Source of the DNA: CBDIDH01 sp965277595
GTDB taxonomy: Bacteria > Planctomycetota > Planctomycetia > Isosphaerales > Isosphaeraceae
Assembly: GCA_965277595.1 (NCBI GenBank)
Contig: CBDIDH010000001.1
Span: 2,046,001 to 2,110,000, forward strand
Length of the DNA: 64,000 nt
Direction: 5' to 3'
Positions 53,681 through 61,750 of the stretch are shown piece by piece (position 1 is the first letter of the stretch; every line of letters begins with the position of its first letter). The notes under the pieces are model-generated. The model made no database searches, was not told the origin of the DNA, and saw nothing but the letters and a program-made list of their open reading frames with translations. A program made the position numbers and the translations under genes.

Positions 53681-54310
53681 TCAGGCAGTCGTGCCGAACT
53701 GGCGGTCGCCCGCGTCGCCGAGTCCTGGATAAATAAAGCCGACGTCGTTGAGCCGATCGTCAATCGCGCCGACGTGAACGGGAACATCGGGCATTCCTTC
53801 GGTGAACCGGGCGATTCCCTCGGGGGCGGCGATCAGGGCGAGGAACTTGAGCCGGGGGATACCCGCCGCTTTCAGGACCTCGCAGGTCCGCAGCGCCGAC
53901 CCGCCCGTCGCCAGCATCGGGTCAACAACCAGGGCGCAGGTGATCCGGCAAGGATTTGGCAGCTTGTTGTAATATTCGGTCGGCCTGAGCGTGTGTTCGT
54001 CGCGATAGAGACCGATGTGCCAGACCTGGGCCTCGGGCAGGAGGTCGAGCAAGCCCTCGGCCATTCCCAGGCCCGCGCGAAGGATCGGCACGATGCCGAT
54101 CGTCCCGGCGAGAACCTGACACTCGGCCGGTCCCAGCGGTGTGGCGACCGTGACGGGCTGGACGTCCAGGTCGGCCGTGGCCTCGTGCGCCAGCAGCATC
54201 GCGAGCGTCCGAACGAGGCCACGGAACTCGGCGGGGCGGGTCTCAACGGACCTCAGGGCCGCGAGCTTTGTCCGCACCACGGGGTGCGTCGACGGGAAAA
54301 CCAGGGACAT
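53681..54310 (-). CDS. upp: Uracil phosphoribosyltransferase
   Basis: The 209-residue enzyme makes UMP from uracil and PRPP. It has the PRPP signature ALVVDPMLATGGSA and the uracil-binding end GDAGDRQFGT. ATG 54310 is set by GGAGGAG a few bases upstream and matches the usual start (SLVFPSTHPVVRTKLA). It is the first gene of the salvage operon. Confidence 0.95.
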   Translation of the reverse strand: MSLVFPSTHPVVRTKLAALRSVETRPAEFRGLVRTLAMLLAHEATADLDVQPVTVATPLGPAECQVLAGTIGIVPILRAGLGMAEGLLDLLPEAQVWHIGLYRDEHTLRPTEYYNKLPNPCRITCALVVDPMLATGGSALRTCEVLKAAGIPRLKFLALIAAPEGIARFTEGMPDVPVHVGAIDDRLNDVGFIYPGLGDAGDRQFGTTA

Positions 54311-54456
54311 CCGCTCCTCCGTTCTTCCCAAAGGGGGGACAACGAGCCCGGCCTTTTGCTCACCTGAGACGCTGATGGTACACCAGGCCGGTCGACTTTC
54401 GGGAGTGTCGGCCGGCAAAATTTTCGAGTCGCCGGCGGAGATCGCCCGACCTCACC

Positions 54457-54485
54457 TTGCCGGATTCGCTCGTCTCTCGTACACT
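54457..54485 (+). promoter_or_regulatory. Candidate promoter of the MBL-hydrolase gene
   Basis: TTGCCG (54457-54462), 17 bases, then TACACT (54480-54485), in the divergent gap between upp and the hydrolase. Three of six and four of six consensus bases match. Confidence 0.35.
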
Positions 54486-54577
54486 ACCCCACGAGTCCGA
54501 CCTGGAACGGAAGAAACGGAAGTGGGGTCAAGGTCCGGCCTCTGGCCTCTTCCTTGGAAGGAAGCGAGACCGGCGCG

Positions 54578-55474
54578 ATGGGCGTGCAGTTTGCCGTGCT
54601 CGCAAGCGGATCGCGGGGGAACGCAACGCTCGTCCGCGCAGGGGGTTCGGGCCTGCTGATTGATCTCGGGGTCGGTCCGCGCATCCTTACCGAACGGCTC
54701 GAAAGCGTCGGCGCCCGTTGGGATCAGGTCGGCTCGGCCGTCCTGACCCACACCCACGGCGATCACGTGGACGACAACACCCTCGGTCTCTTCGCCCGGC
54801 GCGGGATCTCGCTCTACTGCCACGAACGCCATCGACGCCGTCTCGGCTCGCTTGTCGGCTTTCAAACGCTCGACGCCGCGGGGCTTGTTCGCCATTATGA
54901 CGACCGACCCTTCTTGACGCCTGGTGGGGTCGGCATTGAGCCCCTGGAATTGAGCCACGACGGCGCGACCTTTGGGTTTCGGATCGAGATCAAGGCCGAT
55001 CGCAAAAGTCGATCGGTGGCCATCGGTTACGTCGCCGACACCGGGACCTGGTCTCCCGCGCTGGCGGATGGGCTCTCGGGCGTGGACCTGCTCGGGGTCG
55101 AGTTCAACCATGACGTGGAATTGCAGCGTCAATCGCCCCGGTCCGCCGCCCTGATCGCCCGAAATCTGGGACCGTATGGCCATCTCTCGAACGTTCAGGG
55201 GGCCGACTTCGTCGCGGCCGTGCTCAAGTGTTCGGAACGGAAGAGCTTACGGCATCTTGTCTTGCTGCATATCAGCCTGCAATGCAATCGGCCGCTTCTG
55301 GCCTTGAAGTCGGCTCGGGCGGCAATCCGGGGAAGCGGTCGACGGATCGCCATTCACGCCGCTCAGCAGGCCCCGGCGCATCCGAATCTCTGGGTCGAAC
55401 CGGGCCGACGGAGTCGATTGCCCGCCGCTCTGCGTCGGGACGATCCGGCCGACGACGCCGCCTTGCCGTTTTAA
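54578..55474 (+). CDS. MBL-fold metallohydrolase (YycJ/WalJ-like)
   Basis: The 298-residue protein has the start VLASGSRGNATLVRAGGSGLLIDLG and the metal site THTHGDHVDD of beta-lactamase-fold hydrolases, with later metal His in ELSHDGATFGF and VADTGTW. The pattern resembles YycJ/WalJ and DNA exonuclease-like members. ATG 54578 has AAGGAAG upstream. The substrate is unknown. It is followed by lpxH after 58 bases. Confidence 0.85.
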   Translation: MGVQFAVLASGSRGNATLVRAGGSGLLIDLGVGPRILTERLESVGARWDQVGSAVLTHTHGDHVDDNTLGLFARRGISLYCHERHRRRLGSLVGFQTLDAAGLVRHYDDRPFLTPGGVGIEPLELSHDGATFGFRIEIKADRKSRSVAIGYVADTGTWSPALADGLSGVDLLGVEFNHDVELQRQSPRSAALIARNLGPYGHLSNVQGADFVAAVLKCSERKSLRHLVLLHISLQCNRPLLALKSARAAIRGSGRRIAIHAAQQAPAHPNLWVEPGRRSRLPAALRRDDPADDAALPF

Positions 55475-55532
55475 CCCAAGCCAGGACCGTCGCAAAACTT
55501 TTTCCACCTGCGCGACCGAGGGCCGTCAATCT

Positions 55533-56264
55533 GTGCCGGTCTATTTCGCCAGCGACATGCACCTGCGACACGACCGCCCCGACCGCGCCCGACGACTTGC
55601 GCGCTGGGTGGATACGCTGAAGGCGGACGACGCCCTCTATCTCGTTGGCGACGTCTGCGATTTCTGGCTGGCGTCTCGGGAACGGCCGATCGACGTCGCG
55701 ACGTCGGAGGGTCTTCGCGCCCTGGCGAACTTTCGCGAGCGAGGCGGAGCGCTCACGGTTCTTGTTGGCAATCATGACCTCTGGCTCGGCCCCGATTATG
55801 AACAAATTCTGGGCGCGACGCTGGCGGCTGAGCCTCTGATTGTCGAGGCGCATGGCCAGCGCGTCTGGCTGGCCCACGGCCACCGCGCGGGGGGTCGAGA
55901 ACCCTGGAAAGCCTGCATGGAAAGCCACGCCTTTTTCACGGCCTTCGCTCACTTTCCTGATTTTCTCGCGTCGCGGCTCGACCATCGCCTCGAATCACGC
56001 AACGAAGCCGGCCGGGCCCGCGACGAGGCCCGGCTCGTGACCATTTATCAACATCGGATTGCCCGGATCGACCCGACCGTGGACCTCGCGATTTTCGGGC
56101 ACGTTCACACGCCCTTCGACGACCCGAATTCCCGCCCCCGCCTGATCGTGATCGGCGGCTGGCACGATCGGACCTGTTATGTTCGGCTCGACGAGGCGGG
56201 AACGACGCACGTCGTGGAACCTGCTCAACTCGGAAAGTTTCCACGCTTCAAGTCAAAGGGCTAA
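55533..56264 (+). CDS. lpxH: UDP-2,3-diacylglucosamine diphosphatase LpxH-like
   Basis: The 243-residue calcineurin-fold phosphoesterase has the metal motifs SDMHLRHD, GDVCDFW, VGNHDLW, LAHGHRAG and FGHVHTPF. The overall pattern and length fit LpxH, which cleaves UDP-diacylglucosamine to lipid X in lipid A synthesis at the inner membrane. The start is GTG 55533 with GAGGG upstream. It points to a Gram-negative-type outer membrane. Other calcineurin-like hydrolases are possible. Confidence 0.85.
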   Translation: MPVYFASDMHLRHDRPDRARRLARWVDTLKADDALYLVGDVCDFWLASRERPIDVATSEGLRALANFRERGGALTVLVGNHDLWLGPDYEQILGATLAAEPLIVEAHGQRVWLAHGHRAGGREPWKACMESHAFFTAFAHFPDFLASRLDHRLESRNEAGRARDEARLVTIYQHRIARIDPTVDLAIFGHVHTPFDDPNSRPRLIVIGGWHDRTCYVRLDEAGTTHVVEPAQLGKFPRFKSKG

Positions 56265-56276
56265 CTCCCACGGGAA

Positions 56277-56301
56277 AATGACCGAAAACCGATGACCAAG
56301 G
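56277..56301. repeat. Half-copy of the heptamer repeat after lpxH
   Basis: AATGACCGAAAACCGATGACC occurs here without a facing arm nearby. About 160 bases later the IS630-type element begins, and heptamer text resumes beyond it at 57726. The stretch 56302-56460 shows no gene. Confidence 0.55.
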
Positions 56302-56465
56302 GAGTTACGCAGTTGGTGTTTTCAGGTGTCTCGAACAAATTGCCGATCGGCCGTCGTATCAAGGAGATGGGACACGGACTGTGTATCACACTATCCGCGT
56401 GATCAACCTTGAAATTTCGGCCGTGCCGACTGGTTGAAACACCATCCTGGCATTGACTTAGTGGT

Positions 56466-57059
56466 TCATCCGGCAATTGCCCTGATTCCTGGCACGGCGG
56501 CGATTCCCGGCTGACGGCGAGCCCGATGACGTCGTCGCCGCCCCCACACGAACGGATGACGATGCTTGTTCCAGTAGGCCGTCGCCGCCGCGACCGCCTG
56601 GACGATCTCCTCCCATGTCTCGAACCGCCGACCCTTCAACGCCAGCGACCGCGGCACCTTCCACCACGGCTCGATCAGGTTGAGATACGCCGCGTACTTC
56701 GGCTGGAACACGAACTCCCAACGCGGATGAGCCAGGCTGAACAGCAGCACATCGGGGGCACGGTGCGCGTTCAGGTTGTCGACCACCGCGTAGACCCGCT
56801 CGCACTCCGCGGGCAGCCAGGCGTCGGCTTTCTCCAGGAAGTCCACCCAGCTGGCCGTGGTCCGGCCACCGTAGGGGGCCGTGAACACCTCACCCGTCGC
56901 GGGACGGAATGCCCCAAAGATGTAGCCCTTGCCCCGCCGACCGTAGTCCGCCTCCTGCCTGGCCCGCCCGGCGGGCTTGGGTTGCCCCCGCTCGTCCGTG
57001 CCGGGATCGGCATGAACCAGTCGCGACCCACGGAAGCTCTTGGCCGACTCCGGCCCCAT
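56466..57059 (-). CDS. IS630-type transposase, catalytic part (frame B)
   Basis: This frame encodes the DDE core: first Asp in VVVCLDEMGPES (just before the local ATG, reached only by frameshift), second Asp in VVDNLNAHRAP and the Glu in YLNLIEPWWK. All three catalytic residues are kept, so the enzyme could be active. The frame ends inside the left terminal repeat. It is read by -1 frameshift from the HTH frame upstream; the full product spans 57619 to 56466. Confidence 0.85.
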   Translation of the reverse strand: MGPESAKSFRGSRLVHADPGTDERGQPKPAGRARQEADYGRRGKGYIFGAFRPATGEVFTAPYGGRTTASWVDFLEKADAWLPAECERVYAVVDNLNAHRAPDVLLFSLAHPRWEFVFQPKYAAYLNLIEPWWKVPRSLALKGRRFETWEEIVQAVAAATAYWNKHRHPFVWGRRRRHRARRQPGIAAVPGIRAIAG

Positions 57060-57076
57060 CTCATCCAGGCAGACGA

Positions 57077-57619
57077 CTACCGAGCCGTCGGGCGGGGCCG
57101 TGTAGAGTTCGGTGATGACCCCCTTTTTTCGGCGAAGTCGGGATCAACCCGCTCGCCGAACCACGTCTCCTGTTGGCGCCAGCGAAGGCCCTCCTCGACG
57201 AGGATCTCGCTGATGCGACTCCGCTTCATGGCCAGGGCCTTCTGCTCGCCGAGGTACACCTGGAGGCGGTCCATCGTCCAGCAGGCGAAGGGAAGGCCCA
57301 GCGACTGCGGGTCGGTCAAGGCGGTGGCGATGACCTCGGCCCGCTGCTCGGCGGAGTAGGTCGGTGGCCGGCCGGAGCGGCGGAGTTCTTCGAGGCCCGC
57401 GAGGCCGTGATCGTTGAAACGGCGGATCCAGGCATAGACGGTGGGCCGCGAGCATCCCTGCTCCGCTGCGATGACGGGAGCGGACTGCCCCTTGGCGGCG
57501 GCCTGGATGATCCGAGCGCGTTCGACCGATCGAACCGGGGCGGTACGCGACTGGATGAGGGCGGCGATCGCCTTGTCTTCTTCGGGGGTCATGGGACGCA
57601 GATAGACGCGGGCGGCCAT
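57077..57619 (-). CDS. IS630-type transposase, DNA-binding part (frame A)
   Basis: The 180-residue frame has helix-turn-helix motifs (SAPVIAAEQGCSRPTVYAWIRRF, then a second domain with LPFACWTMDRLQVYL) that bind the element ends. Near its end lies a slippery A6G5 run (minus strand, 57129-57119) at codons GAA AAA AGG. A -1 shift there gives KGVITELYT and joins the DDE frame, which is the usual expression mode of such elements. Confidence 0.88.
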   Translation of the reverse strand: MAARVYLRPMTPEEDKAIAALIQSRTAPVRSVERARIIQAAAKGQSAPVIAAEQGCSRPTVYAWIRRFNDHGLAGLEELRRSGRPPTYSAEQRAEVIATALTDPQSLGLPFACWTMDRLQVYLGEQKALAMKRSRISEILVEEGLRWRQQETWFGERVDPDFAEKRGSSPNSTRPRPTAR

Positions 57620-57725
57620 GGTGCAACTCCCAAGCGGTTGCCTCCATGCACCTGCAAATCACCTGCCGGATGAACCACTTAGGTTCAATCGCCGAATACC
57701 CACCGCGGAACTCCCAACAATTGGA

Positions 57726-57782
57726 CGGATGACCAAACTGGCGGAATTTCTCGGTCTCCGGTCATCGGGCCTTTGCCATTCT
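57726..57782. repeat. Short heptamer inverted repeat right of the IS
   Basis: GATGACC (57727-) and GGTCATC (to about 57767) face each other across about 25 bases, followed by GGGCCTTTGCCATTCTC, a diverged version of the GACTTTGCAATTCTCC end of the long forms. The stretch 57783-57936 before the tRNA shows no gene. Confidence 0.6.
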
Positions 57783-57936
57783 CACGCGTCATTCGAATCT
57801 GGACCTTCCTGGTGAGAGCCTCAAGTCTCACGTCTTGCGAAAGTCGTCCACTTGTGCTAGAAGTTTTGTGCACGAGCCAAAGGCAGCTTTGAGGAGATCG
57901 ACGCGGCACGATCTTCCCCAGCTGGACCCGGTTTGC

Positions 57937-58010
57937 GGCGGCGTAGCTCAGTTGGTTAGAGCAGCGGAATCATAATCCGCGTGTCGGGGGTTCGAGTCCC
58001 TCCGCCGCTA
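57937..58010 (+). tRNA. tRNA-Met (CAU), elongator type
   Basis: A full cloverleaf can be drawn: acceptor GGCGGCG with CGCCGCT, D arm GCTC...GAGC, anticodon stem GCGGA/TCCGC around loop ATCATAA (anticodon CAT), and T arm GGGGG-TTCGAGT-CCCTC, discriminator A. The anticodon stem lacks the three G-C pairs of initiator tRNA, so elongator Met is likely; an Ile2 role via lysidine is less likely. No CCA is encoded. The 3' half is the attachment site of the element to the right. Confidence 0.93.
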
Positions 58011-59500
58011 CTTCTGACAGGCGGTGACTTGCGGCGTCGAGCCGCGTCAAAGTCGCCTTCTCCCACAGACTTACGACCGGAACCTGCCGCACACGGTGCA
58101 GCCTTCGGGCTGACACCCGGCGACAGCTCCTGCGCCACGGCGCCAGGAGTTTGTGCAACCCCTTGTGCAACCGTTTCCTGGCCGGAGCCGGTGAGGGCGG
58201 GCGGTTCGGGCAGGATGCCGACGGCTTTGGCGCGGTCGTTCATGCCGACGTGCGAGTAGATCCGCATCGTCAGGTTGATGTCGCTGTGCCGCGCCAGTTC
58301 CTGGGCAACCTTGGGCGGTACGCCGGCCTTGCCCAGATTCGAGATGAAGGTGTGGCGGTTGCTGTGGAAGTCGGCGTAAAGCCCGGCCTCATCGCGGTAA
58401 GTTAGGTAATCCGAGCGCTCACGCTCGATCCGCTCTTTCGGCGTCGCCGCCTCGCCGATCCACGCTGTTCTTGCGCTCTCCAGATCGAGCCACATCATCT
58501 TCGAGGTTCGGCGCAGGCCGCCTCCGGGGCATCGGAGCGCAAACAGCGGCTCATCCGGGCTGAGCGGTTGACGTCTGGCGAGCCAGACTTTCAGCCGCAA
58601 GGCCACGGTCGGATGCAGCGGCACGACGTCATGACGCCGTCGCTTGCTGTAACCGGCTTCAACCCGAACGGTTGCCGGTGTGGCGTCGAGATCCAGCGAG
58701 CGCGTCGTCACCGACGACAGCTCACGGCGGCGATAGCCCGTCCACGCCGCCAGCACGTAGAGCATCGCGCGGTCGGGGCCGGCAACTTCCTGCACCGGCG
58801 GCCCGGAAGCCGCAGCGGCGACGAGGCGTGAAAACTCGTCCGCCTCAAGCGCCCTTCGTTTACGCCGCACGTCCGTCTCAGCGTTGAGTGCGCCAAGGTG
58901 CGAAAGCGGGCTGCCCGCCGCCCGGCGGTCGCGCACCATCCAGGTGCAGAATTCCTTGAACGCCGCCAGGTAATAGTTGCTCGTTTTGATGCCCATCTCG
59001 CCGGCAGCCCGACGATCGGCCAGCCAGCCGATGAGAAGGGAGGGAGAGACATCCGGCCAGCGCGCGAAACCGCAGCCTTGAATCACCCGCTGGATGCGGT
59101 TGCAGGTCTGCTCGACGTGCTTTTCACTGTTCGCCTTGGCTTCCAGGTGCCGCCGAAAGTCGGCGAGGTGATCGTCCAGCTTGCGGGCGCGGTGATCGTC
59201 GAACGGATCGGAAAGCCCGGCCTGCCGCCGCTCCGCTTTCCGCTCAAGCTCAGCGGCCAACTGAAGCGTCGCATCCTTGTCGGTATAGCCCGGCACACGC
59301 TGCCAAACGCCGTCGGCATCCTTGTACTGAACGTACCATTTGGTCGATTCTTCCCGGTAGCGCGTTCCATCCTCAGTGAGCGGGCGGGTGACCTGCTTGC
59401 CGCGCCGCCGGAACCGCACCAGCCGCTGCCCGCCTTTCGTGATAATCTCGGCGGACCGGGGGATCGGCAGGGTTTTCATGACCTTGAAGATGTTCGCCAT
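57956..59500 (-). CDS. int: Tyrosine-type site-specific integrase
   Basis: The 514-residue recombinase integrates the element into the tRNA-Met gene. Catalytic residues seen: first Arg in AAWTGYRRRELSSV, His-x-x-Arg in FHSNRHTF, His in LARHSDINLTM and the nucleophile Tyr in MRIYSHVGM. The N-terminal half has an arm-type DNA-binding part and a core-binding domain (LDDHLADFRRHLEAKANSEKH). The C-terminal 18 or so residues (GGGTRTPDTRIMIPLL) are encoded antisense to the tRNA, so the gene runs into the attachment site. ATG 59500 has GGAG upstream; the open frame extends to 59701 without domain content. Confidence 0.93.
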   Translation of the reverse strand: MANIFKVMKTLPIPRSAEIITKGGQRLVRFRRRGKQVTRPLTEDGTRYREESTKWYVQYKDADGVWQRVPGYTDKDATLQLAAELERKAERRQAGLSDPFDDHRARKLDDHLADFRRHLEAKANSEKHVEQTCNRIQRVIQGCGFARWPDVSPSLLIGWLADRRAAGEMGIKTSNYYLAAFKEFCTWMVRDRRAAGSPLSHLGALNAETDVRRKRRALEADEFSRLVAAAASGPPVQEVAGPDRAMLYVLAAWTGYRRRELSSVTTRSLDLDATPATVRVEAGYSKRRRHDVVPLHPTVALRLKVWLARRQPLSPDEPLFALRCPGGGLRRTSKMMWLDLESARTAWIGEAATPKERIERERSDYLTYRDEAGLYADFHSNRHTFISNLGKAGVPPKVAQELARHSDINLTMRIYSHVGMNDRAKAVGILPEPPALTGSGQETVAQGVAQTPGAVAQELSPGVSPKAAPCAAGSGRKSVGEGDFDAARRRKSPPVRSSGGGTRTPDTRIMIPLL

Positions 59501-59580
59501 GGCACCGGCTCCGGAAGGATAATGGCAATCGGTACAGTATAACGAGGCAGCCACCGGCGCGCCAGGCCCCCTGGCGTCGA

Positions 59581-59778
59581 TTAGCGGGTTTCCGTCCGGC
59601 AACCGGCCGCGACCCATTCGCGCACCTCGGCCATCCGCCACCGCGTGCTGCGGCCGATGCGTACCGGCTTTGGCACCTTTCCGGCAGAGAGCAGCCGCCA
59701 CAGCGTGCGCTCGGAAACGCCCATCATCTTTGCGAATTCATCCGCCCTGACCAGCAGCGGCGCGGTGTCGGTGCTCAT
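59581..59778 (-). CDS. Excisionase-like helix-turn-helix protein
   Basis: The 65-residue protein has a MerR/Xis-like winged helix (VRADEFAKMMGVSERTLWRLLSAGKVPKPVRIGRSTRWRM), as in helix_turn_helix_17 proteins that act as excisionase or regulator beside integrases. AGGG precedes the ATG by seven bases. It sits 80 bases upstream of the integrase start and on the same strand. The stretch upstream (about 59780-59880) is AT-rich and may hold its promoter. Confidence 0.85.
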   Translation of the reverse strand: MSTDTAPLLVRADEFAKMMGVSERTLWRLLSAGKVPKPVRIGRSTRWRMAEVREWVAAGCRTETR

Positions 59779-59871
59779 CGCAGTTGCCCTGTATCCTTTG
59801 TTCCTGGGATTTTGGGACCGGAGTGCGTAACGATTGAGGATGCACTAATTATTAATTTATGTTCAATTCAA

Positions 59872-60129
59872 TTACTCGCGGTAAAACTCCGGCACGGGGA
59901 ACCGCAGGCGCCGCCCGTCGCTGACCGTGACCAGCAAAACATCGTCCGGCCCGAAGATCGCGGTGGCGACGACCTGCCCGGCGGCATCCACCACGTAAGA
60001 CAGCCAATGGTTGCCCTGCTCCTCCCAGGAAGAGCACGCCATTTCCCAGATCACCGCGCCGAGCGTCGGCCAGTGATCGACGGTTTCGATCCGCCCGTCA
60101 CCGGCGCGCAAGGTTTGCCAGGTGAACAT
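59872..60129 (-). CDS. Small element protein of unknown function
   Basis: The 85-residue protein starts at ATG 60129 with AAGGA seven bases upstream. It appears beta-rich: MFTWQTLRAGDGRIETVD, GAVIWEMACSSWEEQG, WLSYVVDAAGQVVATAIFGPDD, VLLVTVSDGRRLRFPVPEF. No family is recognised. It has no signal peptide. Its place between the coupled cargo genes and the excisionase suggests a regulator or accessory factor of the element. Confidence 0.55.
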   Translation of the reverse strand: MFTWQTLRAGDGRIETVDHWPTLGAVIWEMACSSWEEQGNHWLSYVVDAAGQVVATAIFGPDDVLLVTVSDGRRLRFPVPEFYRE

Positions 60130-60169
60130 GGCCGGTCCTTCTGGTTGCTCACATCCGTTACTCACGGCG

Positions 60170-61222
60170 TCACGTTCTCCGGCCACGGCGATCCTGGGTG
60201 TGGTCACGCTCCACAGCCGGCTCCGCCGTGCTTGGCTGGGTATTGCGGGCAATCTCGGAAGGCGATGGAAGAGGCGGCTTCGGCTTGTCCGTTGCTTCCA
60301 GCCGTGCGGCATCGCCCGGCGCCGGCCACGGCGTCACCGGCATGGCCGCTCCTTCCCTCACGCGCTGCCCATAGGTTCCGGCATCAGGCTCGCCGTAGTC
60401 GCGCACGCGGGCGGCGTGATAATCCTCGGTCCATTCCATTTGAATGTCGGCATCCAGCTCATCATCCTCATATTCAAAACCTGCGATATGTTGCAATTGC
60501 CCCGCGAGGTCATCGCGCTCGTTCGCCGACACGAACTGGCCGGCATCGGCTTGCGCGCGAAGCGTTTGAAGTGCGTCCCGTCGTTCTGCCGGAAGCCCGG
60601 CAGATTCGACGCTTTGCTCGACAGCTTCCAGCGTGACCGTGCCCGGAACGCGAACCGTGCCGTCGTCGCGAAGCCATACCGACATCGATTCCCAGACGAT
60701 CGCTTTCAGCTTGCGGTCTTCGCTTGCTTCCGCCCAGGGCAGCCGGCCGCCGAGCGGCGGGTAATCCGGCACGCCCTGCTGCTTTAACCCATCAACGCGC
60801 GCATGGAAATCGGCGACCAGCCTGGCTTCGGCGTCTTCCCTTTCCCTAAACTCAGGCGACGCGGGGATGGATGGCGCGTCAGCGGCCTGCGCACGCTCGC
60901 GCCCGAGCATGATGTCCCAGGAAGTGTAAAACTCGACGTCCTTGTGCGGGTTTGACGCGGCACCCCGCGCCAGCGCCGTCAGTTTTTCGCCGTGCCCGAG
61001 CGCCTCATCCAGCGACTGTGGCAGGATCTCGCCTTCCCGGATCGGGTAATACAGGGCCTCGTAATGCTTCTGGCTGTCGATGCCAAAATCGACGATGGCC
61101 GCATGGTTCGGCCAGGCGTCGAGCATGAGGGCGCCGATCAGGTTACGGGTGACCGGCCGCACCTGTTCGAGCTGCCCGAGGAATTCAACGTGTCGATCAT
61201 TGGAATCTTTTTCACCGCTCAT
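60170..61222 (-). CDS. Element protein with C-terminal PSPSEI tail
   Basis: The 350-residue protein has a first part FLGQLEQVRPVTRNLIGALMLDAWPNHAAIVDFGIDSQ that looks like an alpha/beta domain, a helical middle (EFREREDAEARLVADFHARVDGLKQQG), and an acidic helical stretch (FEYEDDELDADIQMEW). It ends in a Pro-rich tail PPLPSPSEIARNTQ and a basic terminus DRRGRRT. No known domain is named with confidence. The PSPSEI motif also ends two of the next proteins. No membrane segment. Confidence 0.65.
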   Translation of the reverse strand: MSGEKDSNDRHVEFLGQLEQVRPVTRNLIGALMLDAWPNHAAIVDFGIDSQKHYEALYYPIREGEILPQSLDEALGHGEKLTALARGAASNPHKDVEFYTSWDIMLGRERAQAADAPSIPASPEFREREDAEARLVADFHARVDGLKQQGVPDYPPLGGRLPWAEASEDRKLKAIVWESMSVWLRDDGTVRVPGTVTLEAVEQSVESAGLPAERRDALQTLRAQADAGQFVSANERDDLAGQLQHIAGFEYEDDELDADIQMEWTEDYHAARVRDYGEPDAGTYGQRVREGAAMPVTPWPAPGDAARLEATDKPKPPLPSPSEIARNTQPSTAEPAVERDHTQDRRGRRT

Positions 61223-61284
61223 CGTTTCTCCCTTCCGATGGTGTTTGCCCTGGTGGAAACCGGCCGTTGCCGGCCGAATCGCGG

Positions 61285-61716
61285 TTACCGGCCCCTTCCA
61301 TTCGCGCGGCCCTGCTCCGGCGCTGGCATCTCTTGCCGATTGTCACGGGCGATTTCACTCGGCGTCGGCTGGCGATCTTTCGTCATCATCGCGCCTTCCA
61401 GATAGGCGCCGCCAAAATTGACCTGCCTTAGATCGGCGTTGCGGAAATCCGCCTGGAAGGCTTCCGCGCCCTGCATCTTGGCGCCGTAGAGCGTCGCGTT
61501 CTGGAAGATCGCGCCGTCCAGCCGGCTGCCCCGAAAATCGGCGTAACTCAGATCGCTGCCGGTGAAGTTGCAGCCGCGCAGGTCCGCCGCCCGCAGGTCG
61601 GCATACTGCAAATTCATGCCCGTCATGTTGACACCGCGAAGATCGGCACAGCGCCAATCGACGCGGGCAGGGGATGGGTTTTGCTCGCTCAAGCTGGCCT
61701 CCCGGTAAACGGCCAT
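61285..61716 (-). CDS. Pentapeptide-repeat protein with PTPSEI tail
   Basis: About 143 residues. Residues about 20-110 are pentapeptide repeats of the A(D/N)L/F-x-x type (CADLRGVNMTGMNLQYADLRAADLRGCNF is read as consecutive turns; only its pattern is cited here), which fold into a right-handed square helix. Some such proteins mimic DNA and protect gyrase; others are secreted effectors. The tail is QPTPSEIARDNRQ and ends GRANGRGR. Start 61716 or 61734 is uncertain, since neither has a clear ribosome site. Confidence 0.75.
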   Translation of the reverse strand: MAVYREASLSEQNPSPARVDWRCADLRGVNMTGMNLQYADLRAADLRGCNFTGSDLSYADFRGSRLDGAIFQNATLYGAKMQGAEAFQADFRNADLRQVNFGGAYLEGAMMTKDRQPTPSEIARDNRQEMPAPEQGRANGRGR

Positions 61717-61750
61717 CCGTGGCCGCCGACCCATTCCTGATAGCTAACGG

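Larger units (their letters stand above)
56461..57679 (-). mobile_element. IS630-type insertion sequence
   Basis: The element has 15-base perfect terminal inverted repeats: GTGGTTCATCCGGCA at 56461-56475 and its complement at 57664-57678. TA dinucleotides stand at both borders (56459-56460 and 57680-57681), as expected for IS630 TA targets. It holds two minus-strand frames joined by a -1 frameshift signal. It is inserted between lpxH and a tRNA gene, in a stretch with heptamer repeats on both sides. Confidence 0.85.

Noticed and set aside
51854..54367. An 837-codon open frame antisense to pnp, deoA and upp
   Set aside because: It crosses three real genes and their gaps; the sequence is charged low-complexity text with no motif.
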